Below are positions 48,527 to 58,073 of a stretch of 64,000 nt of DNA, one piece after another; positions within the stretch are counted from its first letter, which is position 1, and each line of letters starts with the position of its first letter. Made by a program: the position numbers and the translations under genes. The stretch comes from Prochlorococcus sp. AG-355-J09 (GTDB lineage: Bacteria > Cyanobacteriota > Cyanobacteriia > PCC-6307 > Cyanobiaceae). Location of the stretch: contig QCDO01000001.1 in assembly GCA_003278735.1 (NCBI GenBank), positions 1 to 64,000 on the forward strand. The letters are read 5' to 3'. Under the pieces are notes generated by a model, which did no database searches, was not told the origin of the DNA, and saw nothing but the letters and a program-made list of their open reading frames with translations.

Positions 48527-49204
48527 ATGAAAATGACAAATTTTTTACCCTTAGTCGAACAATTTCATTCATTACAAGGTGAAGGTTATCACGCTGGAAA
48601 AAGTGCTTTTTTTGTCAGATTAGCCGGATGTAAAGTTGGATGTTCGTGGTGCGATACCAAAAATTCATGGGACGAAAAAAAACATCCTTCTATATCAATT
48701 GAAAAAATAATAGATCGCATAAAAATTGCTAGAAAAAAAGGAGCATCTTTTTGCGTTATTACAGGTGGAGAACCTTTACAACATAACTTGGATAATTTTT
48801 GCAAAGCCATAAAAAAAATGACGATGGGAGAAGAACAAAAGCCAATGAAGATTCATATTGAGACAAGTGGAGTTAATTCGATATCAGGAAGCTATGACTG
48901 GATTACTTTATCTCCTAAAAGACACTCACCTCCAAAAAATTATTTTTTAAAAAACTGTAATGAAATCAAAATAATCATAAATGAAATAGAAGATGTTGAA
49001 TTTGCTATTCAAATAAAAAATGAAACTTTAAAACAATATCAACTCTCTAAAAGCGAAGATGACTTAAAAAAAGAAGATAAAATTTTTTATTTACAGCCAG
49101 CATGGAATAATGCAAATGGTTTCTCTCTTGCTATTGATTTCGTAAAACATAACCCCGATTGGAAATTGAGCCTTCAAACTCACAAATACTTAAAAATCAA
49201 TTGA
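48527..49204 (+). CDS. queE: 7-carboxy-7-deazaguanine synthase
   Basis: Radical SAM enzyme that makes the 7-deazaguanine core for queuosine. The cluster cysteines are Cys35, Cys39 and Cys42 in CKVGCSWCDT, with ITGGEPLQH near 78-86 as the GGE motif and HIETSGVNS near 105-113. Length is 225 aa. The first ATG is used; a second Met two codons later is also possible. The stop is 6 bases before the queC ATG, and together they make the last two steps towards preQ0 in one unit. Confidence 0.95.
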   Translation: MKMTNFLPLVEQFHSLQGEGYHAGKSAFFVRLAGCKVGCSWCDTKNSWDEKKHPSISIEKIIDRIKIARKKGASFCVITGGEPLQHNLDNFCKAIKKMTMGEEQKPMKIHIETSGVNSISGSYDWITLSPKRHSPPKNYFLKNCNEIKIIINEIEDVEFAIQIKNETLKQYQLSKSEDDLKKEDKIFYLQPAWNNANGFSLAIDFVKHNPDWKLSLQTHKYLKIN

Positions 49205-49210
49205 AATCAT

Positions 49211-49885
49211 ATGACTTTTAAAAATAAATCGATAGTAGTTTTATTATCTGGAGGTTTAGATTCTTCTACAGTTACTGGTATCGCCAAAAAATCCGAAGCT
49301 AAAATTTTTGGCCTTTCATTTGACTACGGTCAACGCCATAAGAAAGAATTAAATTCTGCATCAATAATTGCAGAACACTTTGATATCGAAGAATTTAAAA
49401 TAATTAAGCTTGACTTATCTTTATGGGGAGGGTCCTCATTAACTGATACCAAAAAAAATATTCCAATAGAAGGAGTACAAACTAATAAAATTCCTAATAC
49501 TTATGTACCTGGGAGAAATACTATATTTATTTCCGTTGCACTAAGTTATGCCGAAGCAATAGATGCTGATTTTATAGGATTAGGAGTTAATGCACTAGAT
49601 TATTCTGGTTATCCAGATTGCAGACCTGACTACATTAAAAAATTTCAAGAATTAGCAGATTTAGCCAATAAAAGAGGAAGAGAAAATAATCCAATAAAAC
49701 TTTGGACACCACTATTAGATTTAAATAAAGAGGAAATTATTAAATTAGCTTTTGATAATCATGTCCCTTTAGATAAAACATGGAGTTGTTATTCGGGTAA
49801 TTCAAAACCATGCGGTAAGTGTGATAGCTGCAGAATTAGAAATGCCGCTTATGAAAAATGGCTTAATAACAATAATAAAAAATGA
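49211..49885 (+). CDS. queC: 7-cyano-7-deazaguanine (preQ0) synthase
   Basis: ATP-dependent conversion of CDG to preQ0. The PP-loop SGGLDSST is at 13-20, PGRNTIFIS near 98-106 and a zinc-binding Cys cluster in CYSGNSKPCGKCDSC near 193-207. Length is 224 aa. Its last 4 bases overlap the start of pabB. queE is 6 bases upstream. The final queuosine steps (queD, queF, tgt) are not in this window. Confidence 0.95.
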   Translation: MTFKNKSIVVLLSGGLDSSTVTGIAKKSEAKIFGLSFDYGQRHKKELNSASIIAEHFDIEEFKIIKLDLSLWGGSSLTDTKKNIPIEGVQTNKIPNTYVPGRNTIFISVALSYAEAIDADFIGLGVNALDYSGYPDCRPDYIKKFQELADLANKRGRENNPIKLWTPLLDLNKEEIIKLAFDNHVPLDKTWSCYSGNSKPCGKCDSCRIRNAAYEKWLNNNNKK

Positions 49886-51195
49886 AAATAAAAAAAATAA
49901 TTCTAGAAAAATGGATAGATCCAGCATTAATTACGCATCATCTAACAAAAAAATTCGGAAATAAAGGATTAGCTTGGCTAGACAGTGATGGCAAAGAAAA
50001 TGGGGAATGGTCAATAATAGGAATTAAACCTAAAAAAATAATTCAATCAAGAAATATCAATAACTTAGACGAAACTAATAATCCATTTAACAACTTAAAA
50101 AATATTGAAAAAGGATTTTGGATCGGATGGTTAAGTTATGAAGCTGGAGTATTCATAGAACCCAAAAACCCATGGCGAAAATCTAATATGGCAACTTTAT
50201 GGATTGCATCATATGATCCAATCATTAAATGTAATCTAATAAAAAAAGAAATAATTATCGAAGGCACAAACTCATCTGAACTGATGAACTATAAAAACAT
50301 AATCAATAATATTAAAAATATTGAAGAAGAAATTATTAAAACAAATTTGAATTTTGATTTTTCAAAAATCAATTTGGACGAAATGGCTGAAAAATTTCAG
50401 AAAAATATTCTAAAATTAAAAAAATTAATTTCCTTAGGGGATATATTTCAAGCAAACCTAACAACTAAATGCGAAATTGAATCTTCCAAACACTATAATC
50501 CTCTAGATATTTATTTGAAAATAAGAAGGAAATTAAGAGCTCCCTTTGGAGGAATAATAATAAATAATGATAATTATAAAGAGGCTGTATTATCTACCTC
50601 GCCAGAAAGATTTATAAAAATAGATAATAAAAATTTTGTAGAATCAAGACCAATCAAAGGAACTAGATCCAGAGATAAGGATTTAAATCAAGATGCACTT
50701 AATGCTATCGATTTAATAACCAACGAAAAAGATAGAGCAGAAAATATTATGATTGTTGACCTAATAAGAAATGATTTAAGTAAAGTTTGCGAAACAGGAA
50801 GTATTCTGGTGCCAGAAATATTAAAGCTTGAAAGTTTCTTAAAAGTTCATCATCTAACTTCAGTAATCAGAGGCAAATTAAAAAAAGAGAAAAACTGGAT
50901 TGATTTACTTAAAGCTTGTTGGCCTGGGGGCTCTATAACTGGAGCACCTAAATTAAGATCATGCCAGAGACTTTTTGAATTAGAAGAATATGAACGTGGA
51001 CCATACTGTGGCTCATTTTTAAAGCTTGACTGGAATGGAGAGTTTGACAGCAATATACTAATAAGATCATTTTTAATTAAAGACAAAAAAATCAATATAT
51101 ATGCTGGTTGCGGAATAGTTATTGACTCAAACCCTGAAGAGGAAACTAATGAACTAAAGTGGAAACTTTTACCGTTAATTGATTCACTCAAATGA
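49882..51195 (+). CDS. pabB: Aminodeoxychorismate synthase component I
   Basis: Converts chorismate to 4-amino-4-deoxychorismate for folate, using ammonia from a PabA/TrpG-type glutaminase not seen here. The chorismate-binding domain spans about residues 165-435, with SLGDIFQANLT near 184-194, SRPIKGTRSR near 254-263, VDLIRNDLSKVCE near 292-304 and GGSITGAPK near 348-356. Length is 437 aa with no fused glutaminase. It overlaps queC by 4 bases and pabC by 4 bases. PabB is chosen over anthranilate synthase because of the adjacent pabC. Confidence 0.9.
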   Translation: MKIKKIILEKWIDPALITHHLTKKFGNKGLAWLDSDGKENGEWSIIGIKPKKIIQSRNINNLDETNNPFNNLKNIEKGFWIGWLSYEAGVFIEPKNPWRKSNMATLWIASYDPIIKCNLIKKEIIIEGTNSSELMNYKNIINNIKNIEEEIIKTNLNFDFSKINLDEMAEKFQKNILKLKKLISLGDIFQANLTTKCEIESSKHYNPLDIYLKIRRKLRAPFGGIIINNDNYKEAVLSTSPERFIKIDNKNFVESRPIKGTRSRDKDLNQDALNAIDLITNEKDRAENIMIVDLIRNDLSKVCETGSILVPEILKLESFLKVHHLTSVIRGKLKKEKNWIDLLKACWPGGSITGAPKLRSCQRLFELEEYERGPYCGSFLKLDWNGEFDSNILIRSFLIKDKKINIYAGCGIVIDSNPEEETNELKWKLLPLIDSLK

Positions 51196-52019
51196 TTGAA
51201 ACATTAGGCTGGCACAAGGATCAATGGTTGGATATTGATAGAATATTTATTGCTGCTAATAATAGAGGATTAAAATTTGCTGATGGTATATTTGAGACCA
51301 TTTTGATAAAAGAAAACAAACCTATTCTTTTTGATGAACATCTGAAAAGGTTAGAAAAAAGTAGCAAGATTTTAAATTTTAATCTCAAAATAAATAAATT
51401 AACTTTGAGACAACTTATTGAAGATGGAATTAAAAAGTTATCGCTTAAAAATGATCAATTTGCTTCAGTAAGAATAAACTATAGTCGAGGAACTAATGAA
51501 GGTCGAACCCTAACAATTGATAACACTTCAGAGACAAAAGATTTGGATAATATATGGCTTGAGTTCTATAGAATCAAACCAAACTTTAATCCAATAAGCG
51601 TTTCCATTAGTCAAACAGAAAAAATAAATGAATTCAGTCTTATAAGTAAATGCAAAACATTTTCATATAATCAGGCAATACAAGTTTTGACAGAAGCTAA
51701 TGAAAAATCATTTGATGATTCTATCCTTTTGAATACGTCAGGTGAACTTTGTTGTGGAAGTACATTTAATCTTCTAATTAAACGAAATAATCAATGGATA
51801 ACTCCTAGAAAAGAGAGCGGCTGTTTAGAGGGGATTATGATTTCTAAAGCTTTAAAATTGAAAATTGTAAAAGAAGAATTAATTCCTCCAAAATTTCAAA
51901 ATGATGACATAATAATTGCAATTAATAGCTTATCTTGCAGACAAATTAATCAAGTTAATGATTTAAAGCTTAAACCTAAATTCAATCCAATTTATTTTTG
52001 GGATTTATTATATAGTTGA
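51192..52019 (+). CDS. pabC: Aminotransferase class IV, probable 4-amino-4-deoxychorismate lyase
   Basis: PLP fold-type IV enzyme of 275 aa. The N-terminal part has NRGLKFADGIFETILIKENKPILFDEHLKRL near residues 24-55, the PLP-site region with the reactive Lys is expected in CKTFSYNQAI near 153-162, and a later NTSGELCCGSTFNLLI strand near 179-194. PabC releases pyruvate to give pABA. D-amino acid or branched-chain aminotransferases share the fold, but its 4-base overlap with pabB makes PabC the best call. Its last 28 bases overlap the convergent cobA gene. Confidence 0.87.
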   Translation: MIETLGWHKDQWLDIDRIFIAANNRGLKFADGIFETILIKENKPILFDEHLKRLEKSSKILNFNLKINKLTLRQLIEDGIKKLSLKNDQFASVRINYSRGTNEGRTLTIDNTSETKDLDNIWLEFYRIKPNFNPISVSISQTEKINEFSLISKCKTFSYNQAIQVLTEANEKSFDDSILLNTSGELCCGSTFNLLIKRNNQWITPRKESGCLEGIMISKALKLKIVKEELIPPKFQNDDIIIAINSLSCRQINQVNDLKLKPKFNPIYFWDLLYS

Positions 52020-52807
52020 ACTTTATTAATATCTGGCAAATAGACATCAGAAACTTTAGTAATATTGTTATTAACTTTAAATTCAACAATTTTTCCAATA
52101 ATGATAATTGATGGAGCTAAAAATTCTTTATCTTTGATTTTAGCTGGAAGATTATCTAATTTCTCAATCAAACATTTTTGATTTTTTAAAGTAGCTTCTT
52201 GAATCACAGCGCATTTAGTATTCTTATCTAAACCACCTAAAATTAATTCTTCTACAATATATTCAATATTTTTTATACCCATAAAAATTACTAAACTATC
52301 TGATGATTTAGCTAAATCTCTCCAATTCACTGTCTTTTTTTCCTTATCTACACGCTCATGTCCAGTGACGAAAGTTACGGAACTAGCAGCATCTCTATGG
52401 GTTAATGGAATACCAAAATATGTGGGGGCAGCTATCCCAGAAGTAATACCAGGAACGATTTCAACTGAAATTCCATTTTTTTCTAAAATCGATACCTCTT
52501 CACCACCTCTAGAAAAAACAAATGGATCTCCCCCTTTAAGCCTTACGACATTTTTGCCTTCTTTTGCCAATTTCAAAATAAGATCATTAGTTTCAGCCTG
52601 AGGTACAGAACACTTCCCAGCTCTTTTGCCTACATGGAAAATTTCTGTATTTTTTCCTGCCTCTTTTGTTATTTCATCCGGGATTAAAGCATCATGAACT
52701 AATGCATCACAGTTTTTTATTAGACGTAAAGCTTTAAGAGTTAAAAGCTCAGGGTCACCAGGACCTGCTCCAACTAAATAAACAATGCCGGGCACAATAA
52801 TCTCCAT
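51992..52807 (-). CDS. cobA: Uroporphyrinogen-III C-methyltransferase
   Basis: Makes precorrin-2 from uroporphyrinogen III by two SAM-dependent methylations, leading to cobalamin and siroheme. Signatures are VGAGPGDPELLT near 12-23, RLKGGDPFVFSRGGEE near 90-105 and the EIVPGITSGIAAPTYFGIPLTHRD region. The 271 aa form is the single-domain enzyme without a CysG dehydrogenase. The ATG at 52807 is used; a TTG two codons upstream is also open. It overlaps pabC tail to tail by 28 bases and is divergent from the MFS gene with only 30 bases between. Confidence 0.93.
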   Translation of the reverse strand: MEIIVPGIVYLVGAGPGDPELLTLKALRLIKNCDALVHDALIPDEITKEAGKNTEIFHVGKRAGKCSVPQAETNDLILKLAKEGKNVVRLKGGDPFVFSRGGEEVSILEKNGISVEIVPGITSGIAAPTYFGIPLTHRDAASSVTFVTGHERVDKEKKTVNWRDLAKSSDSLVIFMGIKNIEYIVEELILGGLDKNTKCAVIQEATLKNQKCLIEKLDNLPAKIKDKEFLAPSIIIIGKIVEFKVNNNITKVSDVYLPDINKVQLYNKSQK

Positions 52808-52837
52808 TAACAAGTATGGTAGTAAAAGTTAATCGCA

Positions 52838-54124
52838 ATGAAGGTAAATATTGTGAAAGAAAGTTTATTAAAACCAAATAAAAAATTTACTCTCCTTAGT
52901 GCGTTTATCACTCTTCTAAATGATCGTTTAAGTGAAAGTATATTGTTACCCATATTACCCTCTTTTGTTTTACTTTTTGACTCTAAAGCAAGTACATATG
53001 GTTTATTATCATGCACTTACCAATTAGCTCAATTTACAGCTTCTCCTTTTATAGGACTTATGAGTGATAGATATGGAAGAAGACCTGTCACTCTTTTTTG
53101 TATTACTGGTTCAGTAATAGGAATATCAATATTATCTTTTACAGTTCTTTTTAATTGGTCAAATTCAATAGCCACTATCCCGTTATTTTTATTATTTTTA
53201 GCGAGACTTATTGACGGTTTAAGTGGAGGGACTGCAGCTACTGCAACAACAATTCTTGCAGATATTTCAAGCCCTGAAAAAAGAGCAAAAACATTTGGTC
53301 TTATTGGTGTAGCTTTTGGCTTAAGTTTTTTCTTAGGTAATATTTTTGTTGTAATTTTTGCAAGAAATACAAATAATAATTTTATTATTCCAGTTTTGAT
53401 AGCCTCAATCATTCCAATAATAAATTTTCTTCTTGTATTTTTTTACTTACCAGAAACCAAGCCTAATAGTTCAATTAATAAATCAAAAACTGCTTTAAAA
53501 AACCCTTTAAAAGCTTTATTTACAGTTTTCAAAGAAGAAAAGATTAAAAAATTATCATTAGCTTTCTTTATTTACTTTATTGCTTTTACTGGATTGACAA
53601 ATATCCTTATATTTTTCCTCCAAGAATCTTTAAACTGGACGACCAAAGCATCAAGCGGAACTCTTGTTGTAGTAGGAATCATTGCGATTATCGTTCAAGG
53701 AGGATTAATTGGGCCTCTGGTTAAGCAATTTGGCGAAATGCGATTAACACTTATCGGATCAGGCTTTATTCTTGTGGCGTGTGCTCTTTTAATAACTGCT
53801 CCAAAAGAAAATGCGACAATTAATATTTATTCAGCTGTTTCATTTTTAGCTGTTGGGGCAGGATTAATTACACCCACGTTAAGAGCACTAATATCAAAGA
53901 AATTAGACGTTGATAAACAAGGCTCAATTCTAAGTAACCTTCAAGGTCTGCAAAGTCTTGGAGGGGTTTTAGGAATTGCAATGGCAGGAAGGGTTTATGA
54001 TAGTTTCGGTCCTAAATCACCTTTTATAGCTGGTTCCGTTATCTTACTTTTCATGATATACCTTATTGCAGAGGGTAAAAATAATAATTCTTTTAACAAT
54101 CAAAATTCAAAAGTATCTGAATGA
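52838..54124 (+). CDS. Major facilitator superfamily transporter
   Basis: Twelve hydrophobic segments in two blocks of six, with a charged loop of about 40 residues near 195-235. Motif A appears as GLMSDRYGRRPVT near residues 68-80 and a second copy-like GPLVKQFGEMRL lies near 288-299. Length is 428 aa. The arrangement resembles drug or metabolite efflux MFS proteins of the TetA type (ADISSPEKRAKTFGL), but the substrate cannot be read from the sequence. Its last 4 bases overlap the ppk start, so they are co-transcribed, which may or may not mean a link to phosphate metabolism. Confidence 0.88.
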   Translation: MKVNIVKESLLKPNKKFTLLSAFITLLNDRLSESILLPILPSFVLLFDSKASTYGLLSCTYQLAQFTASPFIGLMSDRYGRRPVTLFCITGSVIGISILSFTVLFNWSNSIATIPLFLLFLARLIDGLSGGTAATATTILADISSPEKRAKTFGLIGVAFGLSFFLGNIFVVIFARNTNNNFIIPVLIASIIPIINFLLVFFYLPETKPNSSINKSKTALKNPLKALFTVFKEEKIKKLSLAFFIYFIAFTGLTNILIFFLQESLNWTTKASSGTLVVVGIIAIIVQGGLIGPLVKQFGEMRLTLIGSGFILVACALLITAPKENATINIYSAVSFLAVGAGLITPTLRALISKKLDVDKQGSILSNLQGLQSLGGVLGIAMAGRVYDSFGPKSPFIAGSVILLFMIYLIAEGKNNNSFNNQNSKVSE

Positions 54125-56205
54125 AAAACCAGGTTGATGTTTTTATTAATAGAGAATTAAGTTGGATTGAATTCAATAAAAGAGTACTCCTAACTGGTAT
54201 GGAAAAGGAGTACAAAATCCTAGATAAAGTAAAATTTTGTTCAATTTTTAGTAATAATCTAGATGAATTTTTTATGGTAAGGGTAGCTTCCTTAAAGGCT
54301 CAAGTTGAAGCAGGAATTACTAAAAAAAGTATTGATGGACTTACCCCTAAAGAGCAATTAACAAAAATAAATAAAGAAGTAAAGAATTTAACTATTCTTC
54401 AAGAAAACTATGTAAATAATGAATTAAAAAATGAATTAAAAGAAAAAGGTATAATTTTAAAAAAATATAAGCACCTAAGTGAAAATCAAAGGAATTGGTG
54501 TAATAACTTCTTTACAACATCTATTTTCCCTTTATTAACTCCATTAGTTGTTGATCCGGCACATCCATTTCCTTTTATAAGTAATTTAAGTCTAAATTTA
54601 GCAGCTTTAATAAAGGATGAGGAGGATTCTAAAAATCAGTTTGTCAGAGTAAAAATACCAACAAAAAATATACCCCGATTTATACGAATTCCCAATGAAA
54701 TTAATCAACTTAGTGATGAAAGTTCTCACTGTTTCATAATTGTTGAAGATTTAATTGGGAATAATATAAATACTTTATTTAATGGAATGGAATGTATAAA
54801 TTACTCTTTTTTTAGAGTGACAAGAGATGCAGATTTAGAATTAAAAGAACTTGAAGCTGATGATCTACTTTTAGCTGTTGAACAAAGTTTGCAAAAAAGA
54901 AGATTAGGTGGAGACGTAGTTAGATTAGAAGTGGAGTCAGATATGCCAGAAAATATTCTAAAGTTACTTATTGAAAGTATCTCAATACAGGAAGAATATA
55001 TATACTTTTGCGAAAGTTTATTAGGCCTAGACGATTTAAATCAGCTTACAAAAATAGATAGAGAGGATTTAAAAGAAAATCTACTAATTGGAAAAACTCA
55101 CCCAGAATTAAAACATTTAGATCTGCCTTCAAACAAAAACTCTAATTCTATTTTCAAGATACTTAGAAAAAAAAATATTCTGCTTCATCATCCCTATGAC
55201 TTATTTAAAACTTCAGTTGAAGAATTTATAAACAGAGCAGCTGATGATCCACTTGTAATGGCTATAAAAATTACTTTATATCGAGTTTCCCAAGATTCCC
55301 CTATCATTGCAGCTTTAATGAGAGCTGCAGAGAATGGGAAAGAAGTAATGACTCTTGTTGAATTAAAAGCAAGATTTGATGAAGACAATAATATTCAATG
55401 GGCAAAACAACTTGAACAAGCTGGAATTCATGTTGTATATGGAATCATCGGATTTAAAACACATACAAAAATTGCCTTAATAGTAAGAAAAGAGAAAGGA
55501 CGATTAAGGAATTATTTCCATATTGGAACAGGAAATTATAACTCTAATACTTCAAAGTTTTATACAGATTTAGGATTACTTTCAACTGATCCTGATATTG
55601 CATCAGATTTACTTGAGTTATTTAACTACTTATCTGGTTTTTCTAAACAAAAAAGTTATCAAAAGTTATTAGTTTCTCCCTCATCAATGAGGGAGAAATT
55701 TATATTTCTGATTAAGAGAGAAATTAAAAATGCAGAAGAAGGCAAAAAAGCCGAAATAATTGCAAAAATGAATTCTTTAGTAGACCCAGAAATAATTAAA
55801 CTTCTTTATTTAGCTTCAAACAAAGGTGTAAAAATTCGCCTTATCGTAAGAGGTATTTGTTGCTTGTATCCCCAAAGAAAAAATTTAAGTGAAAATATTA
55901 AAGTTATAAGCATTATTGGCCATTTTCTTGAACACTCAAGAATTTTTTGGTTTTGTAATAACGGTGATAATGAGGTTTTTATTGGCAGTGCAGATTGGAT
56001 GAGGAGAAATCTTGATAGAAGAATAGAAGCTGCTACTCCTATAGAGGATTACGATTTGAAATCTAAAATATACTCGCTCTTGCAAACCTACATTACAGAT
56101 GATTACTTTTCTTGGATAATGGAGGAGGATGGTTCTTATTCGAAATATAAATTAGATTCATCGGATAATCGTTCGCAAATTGACCTCATAGAAAAACAAA
56201 ATTAA
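54121..56205 (+). CDS. ppk1: Polyphosphate kinase 1
   Basis: Reversibly polymerises the gamma-phosphate of ATP into polyphosphate. The N-terminus FINRELSWIEFNKRVL (about 8-23) is diagnostic. The central domain has the HTK of a PLD-like HxK motif at 448-450, where the phosphohistidine of this family is thought to lie, and HIGTGNYN at 467-474. The C-terminal domain has RGICCLYP near 579-586 and FIGSADWMRRNLDRRIE near 620-636. Length 694 aa is normal. It overlaps the MFS gene by 4 bases. About 200 bases without a gene follow. Confidence 0.95.
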   Translation: MKNQVDVFINRELSWIEFNKRVLLTGMEKEYKILDKVKFCSIFSNNLDEFFMVRVASLKAQVEAGITKKSIDGLTPKEQLTKINKEVKNLTILQENYVNNELKNELKEKGIILKKYKHLSENQRNWCNNFFTTSIFPLLTPLVVDPAHPFPFISNLSLNLAALIKDEEDSKNQFVRVKIPTKNIPRFIRIPNEINQLSDESSHCFIIVEDLIGNNINTLFNGMECINYSFFRVTRDADLELKELEADDLLLAVEQSLQKRRLGGDVVRLEVESDMPENILKLLIESISIQEEYIYFCESLLGLDDLNQLTKIDREDLKENLLIGKTHPELKHLDLPSNKNSNSIFKILRKKNILLHHPYDLFKTSVEEFINRAADDPLVMAIKITLYRVSQDSPIIAALMRAAENGKEVMTLVELKARFDEDNNIQWAKQLEQAGIHVVYGIIGFKTHTKIALIVRKEKGRLRNYFHIGTGNYNSNTSKFYTDLGLLSTDPDIASDLLELFNYLSGFSKQKSYQKLLVSPSSMREKFIFLIKREIKNAEEGKKAEIIAKMNSLVDPEIIKLLYLASNKGVKIRLIVRGICCLYPQRKNLSENIKVISIIGHFLEHSRIFWFCNNGDNEVFIGSADWMRRNLDRRIEAATPIEDYDLKSKIYSLLQTYITDDYFSWIMEEDGSYSKYKLDSSDNRSQIDLIEKQN

Positions 56206-56392
56206 TATTGATTTTTACAACATTTAAAAAAATACTTAATATTTTAAATTTTTTTAATTTTTATAAAAGCATCTCATATCAATGGATTTCAAGAAATAAG
56301 CATTAAATGAAAAATTTTTGTCTTTAAAATTTCAACGTAAAAGTAGTTTTTATTTCAATTTCAGTGCTAGCTTTTTAAAAAATCCATTATTT

Positions 56393-56398
56393 AGGAGG
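56393..56398 (+). promoter_or_regulatory. Strong Shine-Dalgarno of the sigma factor gene
   Basis: AGGAGG ends 8 bases before an ATG at 56407 and 5 bases before an in-phase GTG at 56404. The spacing favours the ATG. Such a complete site is rare among genes in this window. The preceding 187 bases up to ppk hold no gene that I can see and probably contain the promoter and a leader. Confidence 0.6.
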
Positions 56399-56406
56399 CC
56401 AGGGTG

Positions 56407-57426
56407 ATGGGGATCCCTCTGGAATCTGCGAAAAGCTCTTCAAAAAATAATTTTGATGAGCCAAGATTACCAAACACTGCGGGCAAGTCTCGCAAATCGA
56501 AATCCAGTCTTACGGCAAAACAAAGCCAAAAAAAATCTGGCAGACTTGCTTCAGATTCTATTGGCTATTACTTAAGTAGCATTGGAAGAGTACCTCTTTT
56601 GACTCCAGCAGAGGAAATAGAGTTAGCTCATCATGTTCAGAACATGAAAAAGTTGCTACAAATTCCTGAAAATGATAGAACCCAACGAAATCTTTATCAA
56701 ATTAAGATTGGCAAAAGAGCAAGAGATAGAATGATGGCAGCTAATCTAAGGCTTGTTGTCTCGGTTGCAAAAAAATACCAAAATCAAGGGCTTGAATTAT
56801 TAGATCTTGTCCAAGAAGGAGCTATTGGCCTTGAAAGAGCTGTAGATAAATTTGATCCTGCTATGGGATATAAATTTTCAACTTATGCTTACTGGTGGAT
56901 TAGACAAGGAATGACGAGGGCAATTGATAACAGTGCTAGAACAATCCGTTTGCCTATTCACATAAGTGAAAAACTGTCCAAAATGAGAAGAGTCTCTAGA
57001 GAATTATCACATAAATTTGGCAGACAACCTACAAGATTGGAAATGGCAACTGAGATGGGAATTGATCAAAAAGATTTAGAAGATTTAATTTCTCAAAGTG
57101 CTCCTTGTGCCTCCCTAGATGCACATGCAAGAGGGGAAGAAGACAGAAGTACTCTTGGTGAACTCATACCTGATCCAAACTGTGAAGAGCCTATGGAGGG
57201 TATGGATAGAAATATTCAAAAAGAGCATTTAGGAACTTGGCTTTCTCAATTAAATGAAAGAGAGCAAAAAATCATGAAGCTCAGATTTGGGCTAGATGGT
57301 GAGGAACCATTAACACTCGCAGAAATAGGAAGACAAATTAATGTTTCACGAGAAAGAGTAAGGCAACTAGAAGCTAAAGCAATATTAAAGCTTCGAGTAA
57401 TGACAACTCATCAAAAAGCAGCTTAA
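56407..57426 (+). CDS. RNA polymerase group 2 (type II) sigma factor
   Basis: Sigma-70 family factor of 339 aa, shorter than the principal SigA because it lacks region 1.1. Region 1.2 is near 52-75 (SIGYYLSSIGRVPLLTP), region 2 near 112-178 (NLRLVVSVAKKYQNQGLELLDLVQEG split into its parts, KFSTYAYWWIRQ), region 3 near 190-250, and region 4 with LTLAEIGRQINVSRERVRQLE near 303-323. Group 2 factors adjust transcription to light, nutrient or diel changes in cyanobacteria. The N-terminal 50 residues are basic and Ser-rich. The start is ATG 56407 or the GTG just before it. The polyprenol-kinase-like gene follows after 5 bases. Confidence 0.92.
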   Translation: MGIPLESAKSSSKNNFDEPRLPNTAGKSRKSKSSLTAKQSQKKSGRLASDSIGYYLSSIGRVPLLTPAEEIELAHHVQNMKKLLQIPENDRTQRNLYQIKIGKRARDRMMAANLRLVVSVAKKYQNQGLELLDLVQEGAIGLERAVDKFDPAMGYKFSTYAYWWIRQGMTRAIDNSARTIRLPIHISEKLSKMRRVSRELSHKFGRQPTRLEMATEMGIDQKDLEDLISQSAPCASLDAHARGEEDRSTLGELIPDPNCEEPMEGMDRNIQKEHLGTWLSQLNEREQKIMKLRFGLDGEEPLTLAEIGRQINVSRERVRQLEAKAILKLRVMTTHQKAA

Positions 57427-57431
57427 CCAAA

Positions 57432-58073
57432 TTGATAAAATTTACTGTAATTTTATTATATTTATTCTCAATTTTTTTAATATCAATAGTTTTTAAAAAA
57501 TATAATGAAGATAGCAGAGAAATCGTCAGAAAAATAATACATATTGGAATAGGACCTTTAATACCAATTGCTCAATTTTTAAAAATTAATCAAAACTCCG
57601 CTCTAATTTTTACAGGAATTGTTTCATTAATGGTTTTCATCAATTACAAATATAAATTATTTCCAACAATTGAGGATGTTGAGAGAAAAAGTTATGGGAC
57701 ATTATTTTATTGTCTAAGTTTATTTACTTTGATTTATCTTTTCTGGGATAAAGATCCATATGCACTAATTAGTGGATTTTTCATAATGACTTTTGGTGAT
57801 GGATTAGCTGGATTAATTGGAAAAAGCTTTAACTCAAAGAGTTGGATTTTTTTTAAACAAAAAAAGTCCTTATATGGAACCATAACAATGTTTTTAACAA
57901 GTTTGATAGTAGTTTGCTCAATAGGATACTCTCAACAAAATAGTCTAAGTTTAAATTATTTTATAATAGCTTTCATTGCGACTTTGCTCGAACAATTTAG
58001 TGTTCTAGGAATAGATAATTTCATTGTTCCAATCTCTTCAGCATTATTTTTTAATTTTTTAATAGCTAGCTAA
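57432..58073 (+). CDS. Dolichol/phytol kinase-like membrane protein
   Basis: Seven or so hydrophobic stretches in 213 aa. The conserved beginning IVRKIIHIGIGPLIP near residues 32-46 and the TFGDGLAGLIGKSFNS motif near 118-133 match the dolichol kinase/phosphatidate cytidylyltransferase-like family, which includes the plant and cyanobacterial phytol kinases that recycle phytol from chlorophyll breakdown for tocopherol. Phytol kinase is the most likely role in a phototroph, but not proven. It starts with TTG 5 bases after the sigma factor stop and overlaps the 3' end of the convergent DAHP synthase gene by 8 bases. Confidence 0.8.
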   Translation: MIKFTVILLYLFSIFLISIVFKKYNEDSREIVRKIIHIGIGPLIPIAQFLKINQNSALIFTGIVSLMVFINYKYKLFPTIEDVERKSYGTLFYCLSLFTLIYLFWDKDPYALISGFFIMTFGDGLAGLIGKSFNSKSWIFFKQKKSLYGTITMFLTSLIVVCSIGYSQQNSLSLNYFIIAFIATLLEQFSVLGIDNFIVPISSALFFNFLIAS

